From positions 558,001 to 622,000 of the forward strand of contig NZ_VDMS01000001.1 of NCBI RefSeq assembly GCF_006346395.1: DNA of 64,000 nt, in the 5' to 3' direction. The position numbers and the translations under genes were made by a program. Shown piece after piece: positions 17,301 to 31,283 of the stretch (the first letter of the stretch is position 1; each line of letters opens with the position of its first letter). Under the pieces are notes generated by a model. That model was not told the origin of the DNA, made no database searches, and saw nothing but the letters and a program-made list of their open reading frames with translations. Source of the stretch: Nocardioides plantarum (GTDB taxonomy: Bacteria > Actinomycetota > Actinomycetes > Propionibacteriales > Nocardioidaceae).

Positions 17301-18356
17301 ATGCGGATCGCCTTGGTCACCGAGACGTTCTATCCCGCCGTCGACGGCACCACGACCACGCTCAAGGCGGTCGCGGACCGGTTGGTCGACCTCGGGCACA
17401 CGGTGCGCGTGGTCGCGCCGGGGCCCGGGCTGACGACGTACCGCACCTCCCAGGTCGTGCGGGTGCGTCCCCTCGAGCCGGTCGGCCCGCAGGTGCGGGC
17501 CGCCCTGGACCAGTTCGCGCCGGACGTCGTGCACGTGACCTCCCCCGGCGCCCTGGGGCGCAAGGCGCTCAAGCACACCCGGCGTACGGGCATCCCCTCC
17601 GTCGTCGTCGAGCAGTCGGCCGTGCTCGACCAGAGCGCTGACTACTGGCGCTCGCGGGTCGCCGACCGGGCCGACCGGGTGCTGGTGACCTCCGACTGGA
17701 TGGTCCACCGGCTGGGTGAGTTCGGGGTCGAGGCCGGGCTGTGGCGTCCCGGGGTCGACACCGCCGCGTTCACGCCGGCCCTGCGCGACCAGTGGCTGCA
17801 CGACTCCTGGTCGCGGGCCCGGGCCGCCGGCGGTCCTCGCGTCGTGGTCGGCTACGTCGGGGGGCTGCACCGCCGTCACGCCGTACGCCGGCTGGCCGAG
17901 CTGGGCTCGGTGCCGGGGATCCGCCTGGTCGTCGTCGGCGCCGGCCCCCAGCGCGACTGGCTCGAGAGCCGCCTGCCGGGTGCGCGGATGACCGGCCCTC
18001 TGTCCACCGGTGACCTCACCATCGCCCTCCCGACGCTCGACGTGCTGGTTCACCCGGGGGAGCACGAGACCTGCAGCCACGCCCTGCGCGAGGCGGCGGC
18101 GTCCGGTGTGCCGGTGGTTGCGCCGCGCGCCGGCGGTGCGCCCGACGTCGTGCGCCACCTGGAGTCGGGGCTGCTCTACGACCCCGCCGACCACCGCGCG
18201 TTCCGGCGCAGCGTCGAGGCCGTGGTGGCCGACCGGCACCGCGGTCTGCTCGGCCAGCGTGGTCGCGAGCTCGCGGCGGAGCGCGGCTGGAGCGAGGCCG
18301 TGGACGAGCTCGCCCTGCACTACACGAGCCTCGTGGGGTCGCTCTCGCCTCTATGA
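17301..18356 (+). CDS. GT4-family glycosyltransferase (GT-B fold, mannosyltransferase-like)
   Basis: Transfers a sugar from a nucleotide donor at the cytoplasmic face. The 351-residue protein opens with MRIALVTETFYPAVDGT, the N-terminal loop typical of the PimB/MgtA-like mannosyltransferase group. The C-terminal half has VGYVGGLHRRH (donor-domain start), VVVGAGPQRDWLE, and the E-x7-E region HPGEHETCSHALREAAASG, followed by VPVVAPRAGGAPDVV. A lipid-linked mannose acceptor is plausible but not shown. Compared with typical GT4 members the protein is slightly short. It is followed after 7 bases by the LuxR-type regulator, so the two may be co-transcribed. Confidence 0.87.
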   Translation: MRIALVTETFYPAVDGTTTTLKAVADRLVDLGHTVRVVAPGPGLTTYRTSQVVRVRPLEPVGPQVRAALDQFAPDVVHVTSPGALGRKALKHTRRTGIPSVVVEQSAVLDQSADYWRSRVADRADRVLVTSDWMVHRLGEFGVEAGLWRPGVDTAAFTPALRDQWLHDSWSRARAAGGPRVVVGYVGGLHRRHAVRRLAELGSVPGIRLVVVGAGPQRDWLESRLPGARMTGPLSTGDLTIALPTLDVLVHPGEHETCSHALREAAASGVPVVAPRAGGAPDVVRHLESGLLYDPADHRAFRRSVEAVVADRHRGLLGQRGRELAAERGWSEAVDELALHYTSLVGSLSPL

Positions 18357-18363
18357 TCCGCGC

Positions 18364-21189
18364 ATGAGCTCGGCCTCTCAGATCCTGGAGCGCGACACCG
18401 AGCTCGCCCGGATCGCCGAGGCCCTCGACAGCGCCACGGCCGGCCACGGCCGGGTCCTGGTCATCGAGGGGCTGGCCGGCATCGGCAAGACGCGGCTGGT
18501 CCGCGAGGCCCGCGAGCTGGCGCGCGCACGCGGCTTCGGACGACTCCAGGCCGCGGGCGACGACACCGAGACCGCGATGGCGTGGGGCGTCGTACGACAG
18601 ATGGTGGAGCGCTCGGTCTCGCGCTACAGCGGCGACGTGCGGCGCGCCATCCTCGACGGGCCGGCCGGCGCCGCTCTGCAGGCCCTCGACGTCGCCCCGG
18701 AGAGCTCGGCGACCGACGCCGAGGTCGCCCGCACCCTGCACGCCCTGTGGTGGGTCGCGATCGACCTGTCCTCGACGCGCCCGCTGCTGATCACGGTCGA
18801 CGACGCCCAGTGGAGCGACCAGCCGTCGCTGCGCTTCCTCGGCTACCTCGCCCGACGGGTCGCCGACCTGCCGATCGCGCTGGTCGTCAGCACCCGCCCG
18901 CCCACCGGCGCCACGGGCCCGCTCACCGACCTCACCGTGTCGCCGTACGTCGAGAGGCTGCTCCCCGAGACCCTGTCGGCGACGGCGGTGGCCGCCTTCC
19001 ACACCCCCGAGGGCGTCGTGCCGTGCCCCGACGTCGTGACCGCCATGCACGCGGCCTGCGGCGGCAACCCGTTCCTCACCGGAGCGCTGCTCGACGAGCT
19101 GGTCAGCGCGGGTCACGACGTGAGCAACCCGGTCACCGCGGCCGCCATCGGCGGGCTGGGCCCCGCGACGATCTCGCGCGCCATGCTGAGCCGGCTCTCG
19201 CCCGAGGCCCTCGCCCTGGCCGGGGCGGCGGCGGTGCTCGGCGTCGACGCCAGCCCGTGGCTGGCCCGCCGGGTCGCGCAGGTCGACGAGGAACGGCTCG
19301 AGCCGGCGGTCGCCGACCTCGTGCGGGCCAACGTGGTGCTCGGCGGTGCTGACGGGCTCACGTTCGTCCACCCGGTGATCCGGGAGGCGACCGTGGCCGC
19401 CCTCGGCTCGCTCACCGTCGCCGGGATGCACGCCCGTGCCGCGGTCGAGCTCCGCGCGCGGCACGCCCCCGCGACCCAGCTCGCCGTCCACCTGCTCGTC
19501 GCGCCCGTCGGCACGCTCCCCGACGCCGCCGACCTGCTGTCCGAGGCCGCCCGGTTCTCCCTCGCGGCCGGCGACCGCGAGGTCGCCGCCGACTGCCTGG
19601 CCCGGGCGCTGCTCGAGCGTCCCGGCGACCTGGTCGTGCGCGAGCGGCTCGGCGCGACCCTGCTGCGGGCCGGCCGTCCGGCCGAGGCCCGCCCCCACCT
19701 GCTCGAGGCCGCCGAGGCCGAGACCGATCCCCGACGTCGCGCCGAGATGCAGGCGGCCGCCGCCTCGGCGACGCTCGCGACGGCCGGCGCCGAGGCCGCG
19801 GTCGCCGAGCTCGTGTCGGTCCTCGACCGCTGGCCGCCCCTGGACCACGAGCCGGCCCGGCTGACGCTCGAGGCCGCCCTCGGGGTGACCCGCCAGTTCG
19901 TGCCCTCGCAGCGCCCGCTGTCCCTCGAGCACCTGAGCCGCTTCGAGCAGCTGCGGGGCGACACCGCCCAGGAGCGCACCCTGCTGGCCCTGCTCGCCCA
20001 GCGCGCCCGCCACGAGAACCAGCCGCACACCCGGGTCGCCGACTACGGCCTGCGGGCGCTCGGCGACGGCGCGCTCTTCGACGACTGCGCCCGTGGCGAC
20101 GGCCTGGTGCCCTGGACGCTGGCGATGATGGCAGCGATCACCGCCGACGCTGTCGTCGAGGCCCGCCACGAGCTCGACCGGGCCCGCGCCCGGATCGTGC
20201 GCGGCGGGTCCCCGGTCGACTACGCCATGGCGGCCAACGCCGCGCAGGTCCTCGCCTGGCGGCTCGGCGACGTGGTCGCCACCGACACCGAGTCCGAGGC
20301 CGTCCTGGCCGCGGTCGCCCTGGAGCCCCTCACCCCCGAGGTCCTCTCGCTCCGCACGACGGCCGCGCAGTTCGCCTGCTACGTCGCCATGGAGCGGCGC
20401 GACCTGGCGGCGGCCAAGGCGGCCCTGGCCGGTGTCGACTCCGGCACGCAGGGCATCCGGGTGATCCCCCTGATCTGGCTCCACGAGGTCCGTGCCCGGG
20501 TGAGCCTGGCCGAGGACGACCCCCACGCCGCGCTCGGTCACCTCGCGACCCTGCAGCGCGAGACGCAGGCGGTCGGGATCGACCCGGCCGGCCTCGCGTG
20601 GCGGCTCCCGGCCGCGATCGCCTGCTCCCGGCTCGGTCGCGACGACGAGGCCCGTGCCCATCTCGCCGCGCAGGTCGACCGCGCCCGCGCCTGGGGCTCG
20701 CCGACCGAGCTCGGGGAGGCGCTGCGGGTGGCCGCCCGCTTCGACCCCGACCCCGATGCCCGCGCCCAGCGTCTCGACGAGGTGGTCCTGGTGCTGGCGG
20801 GCTCGCCCGACCGGCTCGAGCACGCCAAGGCCCTGGCCGACCAGGCCGAGTCGTGGCGCGCGCAAGGACGTCGTACGGAGTCGCGCGAGCTGCTGGCCGA
20901 GGCAGCCGACCTCGCCCGGGCCTGCGGCGCCCGGGCTCTGGAGACGCGGATCTCGGGCGCCCTGGCCGCCCTGGGCGACCGACCCCGCCGTACGACCAGG
21001 GCGGGGAGCGAGTCGCTCACCGCCAGCGAACGACGGGTCGCCACGCTGGCCGTCGTCGGCCGCAGCAACCGCGACATCGCCCACGAGCTGTTCGTCTCCC
21101 CCAAGACCGTCGAGAACCACCTCGGCCGCGTCTACACCAAGCTCGGCATCGGCAGCCGCCGCGAGCTGGCCGGGGCGCTGGCGCCGTAG
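18364..21189 (+). CDS. Large ATP-binding LuxR-family transcriptional regulator (LAL/STAND type)
   Basis: A 941-residue signal-transducing ATPase with a C-terminal DNA-binding domain. Seen: an N-terminal AAA/STAND ATPase with Walker A GLAGIGKT (36-43) and Walker B-like LLITVDDAQWSDQ; a long helical, TPR-like middle; and a LuxR helix-turn-helix at the end (LTASERRVATLAVVGRSNRDIAHELFV, broken here as LTASERRV and SNRDIAHELF, then PKTVENHLGRVYTKLG). Such proteins often activate carbohydrate or secondary-metabolite genes after binding a small ligand. The ATG at 18364 is right after the glycosyltransferase stop, pointing to a shared operon. The regulated genes are not evident from the sequence. Confidence 0.9.
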   Translation: MSSASQILERDTELARIAEALDSATAGHGRVLVIEGLAGIGKTRLVREARELARARGFGRLQAAGDDTETAMAWGVVRQMVERSVSRYSGDVRRAILDGPAGAALQALDVAPESSATDAEVARTLHALWWVAIDLSSTRPLLITVDDAQWSDQPSLRFLGYLARRVADLPIALVVSTRPPTGATGPLTDLTVSPYVERLLPETLSATAVAAFHTPEGVVPCPDVVTAMHAACGGNPFLTGALLDELVSAGHDVSNPVTAAAIGGLGPATISRAMLSRLSPEALALAGAAAVLGVDASPWLARRVAQVDEERLEPAVADLVRANVVLGGADGLTFVHPVIREATVAALGSLTVAGMHARAAVELRARHAPATQLAVHLLVAPVGTLPDAADLLSEAARFSLAAGDREVAADCLARALLERPGDLVVRERLGATLLRAGRPAEARPHLLEAAEAETDPRRRAEMQAAAASATLATAGAEAAVAELVSVLDRWPPLDHEPARLTLEAALGVTRQFVPSQRPLSLEHLSRFEQLRGDTAQERTLLALLAQRARHENQPHTRVADYGLRALGDGALFDDCARGDGLVPWTLAMMAAITADAVVEARHELDRARARIVRGGSPVDYAMAANAAQVLAWRLGDVVATDTESEAVLAAVALEPLTPEVLSLRTTAAQFACYVAMERRDLAAAKAALAGVDSGTQGIRVIPLIWLHEVRARVSLAEDDPHAALGHLATLQRETQAVGIDPAGLAWRLPAAIACSRLGRDDEARAHLAAQVDRARAWGSPTELGEALRVAARFDPDPDARAQRLDEVVLVLAGSPDRLEHAKALADQAESWRAQGRRTESRELLAEAADLARACGARALETRISGALAALGDRPRRTTRAGSESLTASERRVATLAVVGRSNRDIAHELFVSPKTVENHLGRVYTKLGIGSRRELAGALAP

Positions 21190-21285
21190 CACCCGTCGAG
21201 GGCCCCGACCTTGCGCCGTCCCCGCGACGTATGTCACACCTGGGGGGTGAACACGTCTCCTAGCACGGTCGTAGAGTGAACTCTC
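21190..21285 (+). promoter_or_regulatory. Promoter region of the sdhCAB operon
   Basis: This 96-base gap separates the regulator stop from the sdhC start and must hold the sdh promoter unless the operon is read through. A TTGCGC at about 21211 and a TATGTC at about 21230 could be promoter elements. An imperfect inverted pair, TCACACC and GGTGAAC (about 21234-21252), lies between them and the gene and could bind a regulator. None of this is more than a pattern match by eye. Confidence 0.35.
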
Positions 21286-22005
21286 GTGGCAACAACGACC
21301 CGGCCCGCCCTCGTCACGGGCTCACGATCGACTCGTTCTACGGTCGCCCTCAAGATCGCGATGGCCGCCAGCGGCCTCGTCTTCGTGGCGTTCGTGCTCG
21401 TGCACATGTACGGCAACCTCAAGGCCTTCTCGGGCCAGGAGTCGTTCAACGGCTACGCAGAGCACCTGCGTGAGTTCGGTGAGCCGATCCTCCCGCACGA
21501 GGGCTTCCTGTGGATCTCGCGAGCCGGCCTCCTGCTGGCGCTCGTCGTGCACGTCACGTCGGCCGTGATCCTGGCCCGCCGGGCCGGCCGGGCCCGCACG
21601 ACCAAGTACGTCGTGAAGAAGAACCGCAGCTCGAGCCTGTCGTCGCGCACGATGCGGTGGGGCGGCGCCACGCTGTTGCTCTTCATCATCTGGCACCTGC
21701 TCAACTTCAGCTTCGGCAAGATCAACGTCAGCAACGGCAACACCGGCGACGCCGCCGGCGATCCCTACACGCTGATGGTCGACAGCTTCGACGTCTGGTG
21801 GCTGACCGCTATCTACCTCGTCTCGATGGCGGCGCTGGCCCTGCACCTGCACCACGGCACGTTCAGCGCCACCCAGACCCTCGGCTTCACCAACTCCGCC
21901 AAGGCCCGCCGCAACGCCCGGGCCGCCGGGATGGTGCTGGCGATCGTCGTCGCCGGCGGCTTCTCGCTGGTCCCCATCGGCGTCCTCGCCGGCATCATCG
22001 ACTGA
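21286..22005 (+). CDS. sdhC: Succinate dehydrogenase cytochrome b subunit
   Basis: Membrane anchor of complex II that passes electrons from the iron-sulfur subunit to menaquinone. The 239-residue protein has five hydrophobic segments, the single-polypeptide anchor found in actinobacteria and Bacillus (no sdhD). His residues suited to heme ligation occur in FVLVHMYGNLKAF, LLALVVHVTSA, FIIWHLLNFSFGK and ALALHLHHGTFSA. The start is the GTG at 21286. sdhA follows after 16 bases and sdhB overlaps sdhA, making a three-gene operon. Confidence 0.96.
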   Translation: MATTTRPALVTGSRSTRSTVALKIAMAASGLVFVAFVLVHMYGNLKAFSGQESFNGYAEHLREFGEPILPHEGFLWISRAGLLLALVVHVTSAVILARRAGRARTTKYVVKKNRSSSLSSRTMRWGGATLLLFIIWHLLNFSFGKINVSNGNTGDAAGDPYTLMVDSFDVWWLTAIYLVSMAALALHLHHGTFSATQTLGFTNSAKARRNARAAGMVLAIVVAGGFSLVPIGVLAGIID

Positions 22006-22021
22006 CTGAAGGGCTCACACC

Positions 22022-24054
<2,033 letters not shown>

Positions 24055-24055
<1 letters not shown>

Positions 24056-24798
24056 TGAACCTGACCCTGAAGATCTGGCGGCAGTCCGGCCCCACCGCCC
24101 CCGGCGCGATCCACACCTACCAGGTGGGCGACGTCTCGGAGGACATGAGCTTCCTCGAGATGCTCGACCACCTCAACGAGGACCTCAACGAGAAGGGCGA
24201 GGAGCCCGTCGCCTTCGACTCCGACTGTCGCGAGGGCATCTGTGGCTCGTGCGACCTGATGATCGACGGCCAGGCCCACGGCCCCGAGGTCACCACGAGC
24301 TGCCAGCTGCACATGCGGTCCTTCAAGGACGGCGACTCGATCACCGTCGAGCCGTGGCGCGCCGACCCGTTCCCGGTCATCAAGGACCTCATCGTCGACC
24401 GCTCGGCCTTCGACCGGATCATCCAGTCCGGCGGCTACATCTCGGCCAACACCGGCTCCGCGCCCGAGGCCAACTCGGTGCCGGCCCCGCGCGACAAGGC
24501 CATGCGTGCCTTCAACGTCGCCACCTGCATCGGCTGCGGCGCCTGCGTGGCGGCCTGCCCCAACGGCTCGGCCTCGCTCTTCCTCGGCGCCAAGATCACC
24601 CACCTCGGCGAGCTGCCCCAGGGGCAGCCCGAGCGGTGGTCGCGGGTGACCGCCATGGTCGCCCAGCACGACGCCGAGGGCTTCGGCGGCTGCACCAACA
24701 TCGGTGAGTGCACCGCGGCCTGCCCCAAGGAGATCCCGCTCGACGTGATCTCGCAGCTCAACAAGGACTTCCGCACCGCGGTCAAGAACGGGCACTGA
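24055..24798 (+). CDS. sdhB: Succinate dehydrogenase iron-sulfur subunit
   Basis: Carries electrons from FAD to the membrane anchor through three iron-sulfur clusters. In the 247-residue protein the N-terminal ferredoxin domain has Cys58, Cys63, Cys66 and Cys83 for the [2Fe-2S] cluster. The C-terminal domain has [11 protein letters not shown] (158-168) and a later [15 protein letters not shown] for the [4Fe-4S] and [3Fe-4S] clusters. The ATG at 24055 overlaps the sdhA stop. A palindromic region right after the gene probably ends the operon. Confidence 0.97.
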
Positions 24799-24818
24799 CA
24801 CCCGTTGGGAAAATCTCC

Positions 24819-24898
24819 GCTGTAGCGGTGAAACTCCCACCTCCTCGACGAAGCTCCGTCGAAGGGGAATGAGTTTCACCGCTACAGCGGTGAAACTC
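24819..24898. terminator. Overlapping perfect palindromes downstream of sdhB
   Basis: Two alternative structures share one arm. An 18-base perfect inverted repeat pairs 24819-24836 with 24871-24888. A 13-base perfect inverted repeat, 24871-24883 with 24886-24898 (two-base centre), can form instead. A shorter pair around 24846-24863 (TCGACG/CGTCGA) sits inside the larger loop. It lies 20 bases after the sdhB stop and overlaps the 3' end of the convergent WYL-regulator gene, whose stop is inside the palindrome. A role as bidirectional terminator is likely; mutually exclusive hairpins also suit a dispersed repeat. Confidence 0.75.
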
Positions 24899-25892
24899 CC
24901 ACCGCATCGACAGAACTCCCACCCGCCCCCACCCCCGCCATCCAGACCGCCCGCCGCGCGAAGGCGTCACGCAGCTCGGCGGGCTTCTCGACCGTCATCG
25001 GCAGGGTGTGGTCCGAGAGCCGCAGCACCGTGGCGTCCAGGTTGCGGGTGGTCAGCCGCAGTCGGGTGCAGGTCGCGTCGACCGGCTCGGCGACCCCGAC
25101 CCACCTCGGGATCGTGGCGCGTACGACCTCGAGCGGGGCGTGGAGCAGTACGCTCACCGTCCACTCCTCCCAGCTCGTGGCGAGCGAGGTCTCGACGGCG
25201 GCCGCCACGTCGAGGCCGGACGGCGTACGGAAGGTCTCCGCGAGGAGGTCGGCGGCGCTGATCCGGTCGACGCGGAAGGTGCGTCGCGCGCGGCGTAGGT
25301 GGCACCAGCCGTGCAGGTAGAGGTGACCGCGCACGACCGCGACGCCGTAGGCGTTGACGTCACGGGTGGTCGACCCGTGCCGGATCCGGCAGACCCGCTC
25401 GCCCACCACCCCCGCGGCCAGCGTCGCGAGCAGCGAGGGGTCGGGGGTGGCGCCGGGGGCGAGCCGGTCGCTGCGCTCCGGGGGTACGACGGCCGCGAGG
25501 ACGTCGTCGACCCGCTCGGCCACCGCGCGTGGCAGCGCCCGGCGCAGCTTGCCCAGCGCCGCAGCCGCCGGCCCGGGCGGGCCGTCGGGAGCCCGACCGG
25601 TCAGGACCGCCATGGTCAACGTCAGCGCGACCGCCTCGTCGGTGCCGAGCATCAGCGGCGCCATCCGGTAGCCGGCCTCGAGGTGGTAGCCGCCGACCCG
25701 GCCCCGGTGGGCGGTGACCGGGATCCCCAGCTCCTGGAGGGTGCCGACGTAGCGGCGTACGGTGCGCTCCCCCACGCCGAGCTCGGCGGCGAGCTGGTCG
25801 GCGGTCAGCCCAGGGCGTTCCTGGACGCGTTCGAGCAGGGCCAGCACCCGACCCGACGGGCTCGCCAATCCGGTCGGGAACTGTCCGCTCAC
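24882..25892 (-). CDS. WYL-domain transcriptional regulator with N-terminal helix-turn-helix
   Basis: A 336-residue regulator of the DeoR-like HTH/WYL family, many of which sense nucleic-acid or small-molecule ligands. The N-terminus (SPSGRVLALLERVQERPGL, AAELGVGERTVRRYVGTLQ) is the HTH. The middle and C-terminal part (RVCRIRHGSTTRDVNAYGVAVVRG, HLYLHGWCHLRRARRTFRVDRI) is the WYL fold, with LHGW in place of the canonical WYL tripeptide context. The start is the GTG at 25892, only 18 bases from the divergent hydrolase gene; an alternative in-frame start further upstream would read through that gene. It very probably controls the neighbour and itself. Its last codons fall inside a palindrome. 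Confidence 0.88.
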   Translation of the reverse strand: MSGQFPTGLASPSGRVLALLERVQERPGLTADQLAAELGVGERTVRRYVGTLQELGIPVTAHRGRVGGYHLEAGYRMAPLMLGTDEAVALTLTMAVLTGRAPDGPPGPAAAALGKLRRALPRAVAERVDDVLAAVVPPERSDRLAPGATPDPSLLATLAAGVVGERVCRIRHGSTTRDVNAYGVAVVRGHLYLHGWCHLRRARRTFRVDRISAADLLAETFRTPSGLDVAAAVETSLATSWEEWTVSVLLHAPLEVVRATIPRWVGVAEPVDATCTRLRLTTRNLDATVLRLSDHTLPMTVEKPAELRDAFARRAVWMAGVGAGGSSVDAVGVSPL

Positions 25893-25910
25893 CCGGCTAG
25901 CGTACGGCGC

Positions 25911-26462
25911 ATGACCACGGCACTGATCGTCATCGACGTCCAGGAGGGCAACACCTCCGGCGCCCACGACCGCGACGGCGTCGTCGCCCGCATCCGGGGT
26001 CTCATCGACCGGGCGCGAGCCGACGACGTCCCCGTGATCTGGATCCAGCACGAGGCCGGTCCGTTCGTGCCCGGCTCCGACCCGTGGCAGATCGTCGAGG
26101 AGGTCCGGCCCGGCGCCGGCGACCCGGTCGTCGCCAAGCTCTACCTCGACGCCTTCGTCGAGACCGACCTGCGGGCGCGCCTCGACGCCCTCGGCGTCAC
26201 CCGACTCGTGCTGTGCGGCGCGGCGACCGACGCGTGCGTCCGCAGCACCGCCGCCCGCTCCCAGATCGAGGGCTACGACACGGTGCTGGTCGCCGATGGC
26301 CACACCACCGACGAGGGTCCGTGGGACCTCGACCTGCCCGACGGCACCACCGTGCCGGTCGGGGCCAAGGAGATGATCGCCTACACCAACTTCTTCGTCG
26401 CCGACACCGAGTACCCCGGCGTCACCACCGAGGTGGTGCCGGCGGCCGACGTCACCTGGTGA
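25911..26462 (+). CDS. Isochorismatase-fold cysteine hydrolase
   Basis: A 183-residue cytoplasmic hydrolase of the isochorismatase/nicotinamidase-like superfamily, acting on an amide or ester-type substrate that cannot be named from sequence. The catalytic triad is visible: Asp9 in IVIDVQ, Lys76 in VVAKLYLDAF and Cys109 in LCGAATDACV, with the cis-peptide region just before Cys. The ATG at 25911 is divergent from the WYL regulator with an 18-base gap, so the promoters overlap. Its 3' end overlaps the convergent SCO4848-like gene by 11 bases. Confidence 0.92.
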   Translation: MTTALIVIDVQEGNTSGAHDRDGVVARIRGLIDRARADDVPVIWIQHEAGPFVPGSDPWQIVEEVRPGAGDPVVAKLYLDAFVETDLRARLDALGVTRLVLCGAATDACVRSTAARSQIEGYDTVLVADGHTTDEGPWDLDLPDGTTVPVGAKEMIAYTNFFVADTEYPGVTTEVVPAADVTW

Positions 26463-26712
26463 CCGACGTCCGCTCCTCGGCAGCCGCAGCGGCGCGCGAG
26501 GCCCGCAGCGCCTTCCAGCCCAGCGAGCCGAGCACGCCCGCGATGGCGAAGTTGACGACGATGAGCACCGTGTGGGCGACCCAGTAGCCCGTGGGTCGGT
26601 CCTCGCCGGAGTCGTAGGCGGCGTAGAGGTTCTTGGCGAAGGTGCTGAAGGTGACGACGTTCCAGACCGCGACCCCCAGCAGCAGGACGGCGTGCTTGCG
26701 TTCGAACCTCAT
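26452..26712 (-). CDS. SCO4848-family small membrane protein
   Basis: An 86-residue protein with two transmembrane segments, KHAVLLLGVAVWNVVTFSTF and a second at about VAHTVLIVVNFAIAGVLGSL, joined by a polar loop containing NLYAAYDSG. The order of Trp, Phe-x-Lys-Asn and Tyr-Trp-Val-x-His resembles the SCO4848 family of actinobacteria, for which I know no function. The ATG at 26712 overlaps the stop of the YihY-family gene as ATGA, so the two are coupled and may work in the same membrane process. Confidence 0.85.
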   Translation of the reverse strand: MRFERKHAVLLLGVAVWNVVTFSTFAKNLYAAYDSGEDRPTGYWVAHTVLIVVNFAIAGVLGSLGWKALRASRAAAAAEERTSVTR

Positions 26713-27761
26713 GGCTTGTTCCTCCGCAGGAAGGCGACCACGGCCAGGGTGACCGCGCTGCCGGCGGCGAACGGCGCCGGCCACGTACGACGCGCCGCGG
26801 CTGTCTCGTTGCCAGCGGTGACGATCGCGGGGAGCTCGGTGAGGTCGGGGGTGGCCGGGCCCTGGACCGGGTCGGCGGGCGCCCCCTGACGCAGCGCGAT
26901 CGCCGCCGGCGTCGTGTAGGCCCACGTGGCGGCGTAGAGCACGAGGCGGGAGAAGTAGTTGATCCAGACCAGCAGGATCAGCGCGATGCCGAACGCCTGG
27001 AAGGCCGGCTGGCCCTTCGTCGAGCCCAGCAGCAACCCCGAGAGCTGCTTGAGCACCTCGAAGCCGACCGCGCCGAGGAGCGCGCCCGACCACAGCGACC
27101 GCGACGGCGGGTCGGGCTCGGCGAGCAGCTTGAACAGCGCGTAGAAGAGCAGGGCGTTGGCGGCCAGGCCGAGGACGATCGCCAGCAGCCTGACCAGCCA
27201 GCCCAGCTCGGAGCCCAGGCCCAGGAAGTCCAGCACGTCCTCGGAGAACCCGGAGACGAACCCAGCGACGGCCACCGCGACGACCAGGACCAGGCCCACG
27301 ACCACGAGCGCCTCGAGGTCGCGCAGCTTGCCCTTGACGAACGACGGCTGCTCGCGCTGCGGGGTCTCGAAGACGACACCGAGCGCGTCGCGCAGCGCCG
27401 AGACCCAGCCGAGACCGGCGTACAGGACACCGAGGAGACCGACGACGCCGGCCAGCCCGGAGAAGTCCTGCACGTCGTCGATCGAGATCTGGCTCTCGCC
27501 GTCGCCGATGATGCCGGGCAGGACCGAGTCGATCGCGGTGACGACGTTCTCGCGGGCGTCGGGGTAGACGCCGGCGATGAGCCCGACGGTGAAGAACGCC
27601 AGGGCCAGGATCGGGAAGAACGACAAGAACGCGAAGTAGGTGACGGCCCCGGCCTGCTGGCCCGCCTTGACCCGGCCGTAGTGCTCGTTCATCAGCAGCA
27701 CGTGGTCGAGGGCGGGGTGCTCCTCGCGCGCCTCGCCCAGCCGCTCCTTCACCGAGACCAT
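26709..27761 (-). CDS. YihY/BrkB-family inner membrane protein
   Basis: A 350-residue integral membrane protein of the YihY/virulence factor BrkB family (once misnamed ribonuclease BN). Seen: the N-terminal cytoplasmic segment, then AGAVTYFAFLSFFPILALA, the family hallmark, several further membrane segments, and a C-terminal YFSRLVLYAATWAY. Function is unresolved in the family. The ATG at 27761 is 5 bases from the stop of the 2H phosphoesterase upstream and overlaps the SCO4848-like gene downstream, suggesting a three-gene operon. Confidence 0.92.
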   Translation of the reverse strand: MVSVKERLGEAREEHPALDHVLLMNEHYGRVKAGQQAGAVTYFAFLSFFPILALAFFTVGLIAGVYPDARENVVTAIDSVLPGIIGDGESQISIDDVQDFSGLAGVVGLLGVLYAGLGWVSALRDALGVVFETPQREQPSFVKGKLRDLEALVVVGLVLVVAVAVAGFVSGFSEDVLDFLGLGSELGWLVRLLAIVLGLAANALLFYALFKLLAEPDPPSRSLWSGALLGAVGFEVLKQLSGLLLGSTKGQPAFQAFGIALILLVWINYFSRLVLYAATWAYTTPAAIALRQGAPADPVQGPATPDLTELPAIVTAGNETAAARRTWPAPFAAGSAVTLAVVAFLRRNKP

Positions 27762-27766
27762 GCCGG

Positions 27767-28279
27767 TCAGCCTCGGGCCAGGGCGAAGTCGCGCGAGGGT
27801 CGCCAACCGCGCTCGTGGTCGTGGACGTAGAGGTGGAAGTCGGAGACGGTGAACTGGCACTCGAACGCGGCCAGCTCGGAGAACGCCAGGTCGAGGCGGT
27901 CGTCGGGCAGGTGGTGGGCCACCGTGACGTGGGGGTGGTAGGGGAAGTCGAGCGCGACGTCGAGCGGTCCGCGGCGTACGGCGTCGGCGAGCTGCTCGCA
28001 CTGGGAGATGCCCTCGACCAGGCTGACGAACACCACCGGCGAGACGGGACGGAACGTGCCCGTGCCGCGCAGGTGCACGTCGAACGTGGCGATCTGGGAC
28101 GCCGTCTCGGCGAGGTGCTCCTCGACGACGGCGAGCTCGTCGTCGATCTCGACGGGCGGGACCAGCGTGATGTGGGTCGGGATCATCGTCGCGGTGAGGT
28201 CGCCGACGGTGGTGCGGTAGTCCTGCAGCTCGGACGCCCACGGCTCGGGGATCGCGACGGCCACTCCGATCGTCGGCAT
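27767..28279 (-). CDS. 2'-5' RNA ligase family protein (2H phosphoesterase)
   Basis: A 170-residue protein with the two HxT motifs that define the 2H phosphoesterase fold: His36-Ile-Thr38 in THITLVPP and His117-Val-Thr119 in HPHVTVA. Members cleave or form 2'-5' or cyclic phosphate bonds in RNA or nucleotides (the ThpR type acts on tRNA ends); the actual substrate here is unknown. It lies 9 bases after the trpS stop and 5 bases before the YihY gene, so all are likely read from the trpS promoter. Confidence 0.88.
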   Translation of the reverse strand: MPTIGVAVAIPEPWASELQDYRTTVGDLTATMIPTHITLVPPVEIDDELAVVEEHLAETASQIATFDVHLRGTGTFRPVSPVVFVSLVEGISQCEQLADAVRRGPLDVALDFPYHPHVTVAHHLPDDRLDLAFSELAAFECQFTVSDFHLYVHDHERGWRPSRDFALARG

Positions 28280-28288
28280 CAGGCGACC

Positions 28289-31283
<2,995 letters not shown>

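Noticed and set aside
18016..21237. A 1073-codon open frame antisense to the LuxR-type regulator
   Set aside because: Low-complexity shadow composition with no motif; the plus-strand frame has a complete ATPase and helix-turn-helix.
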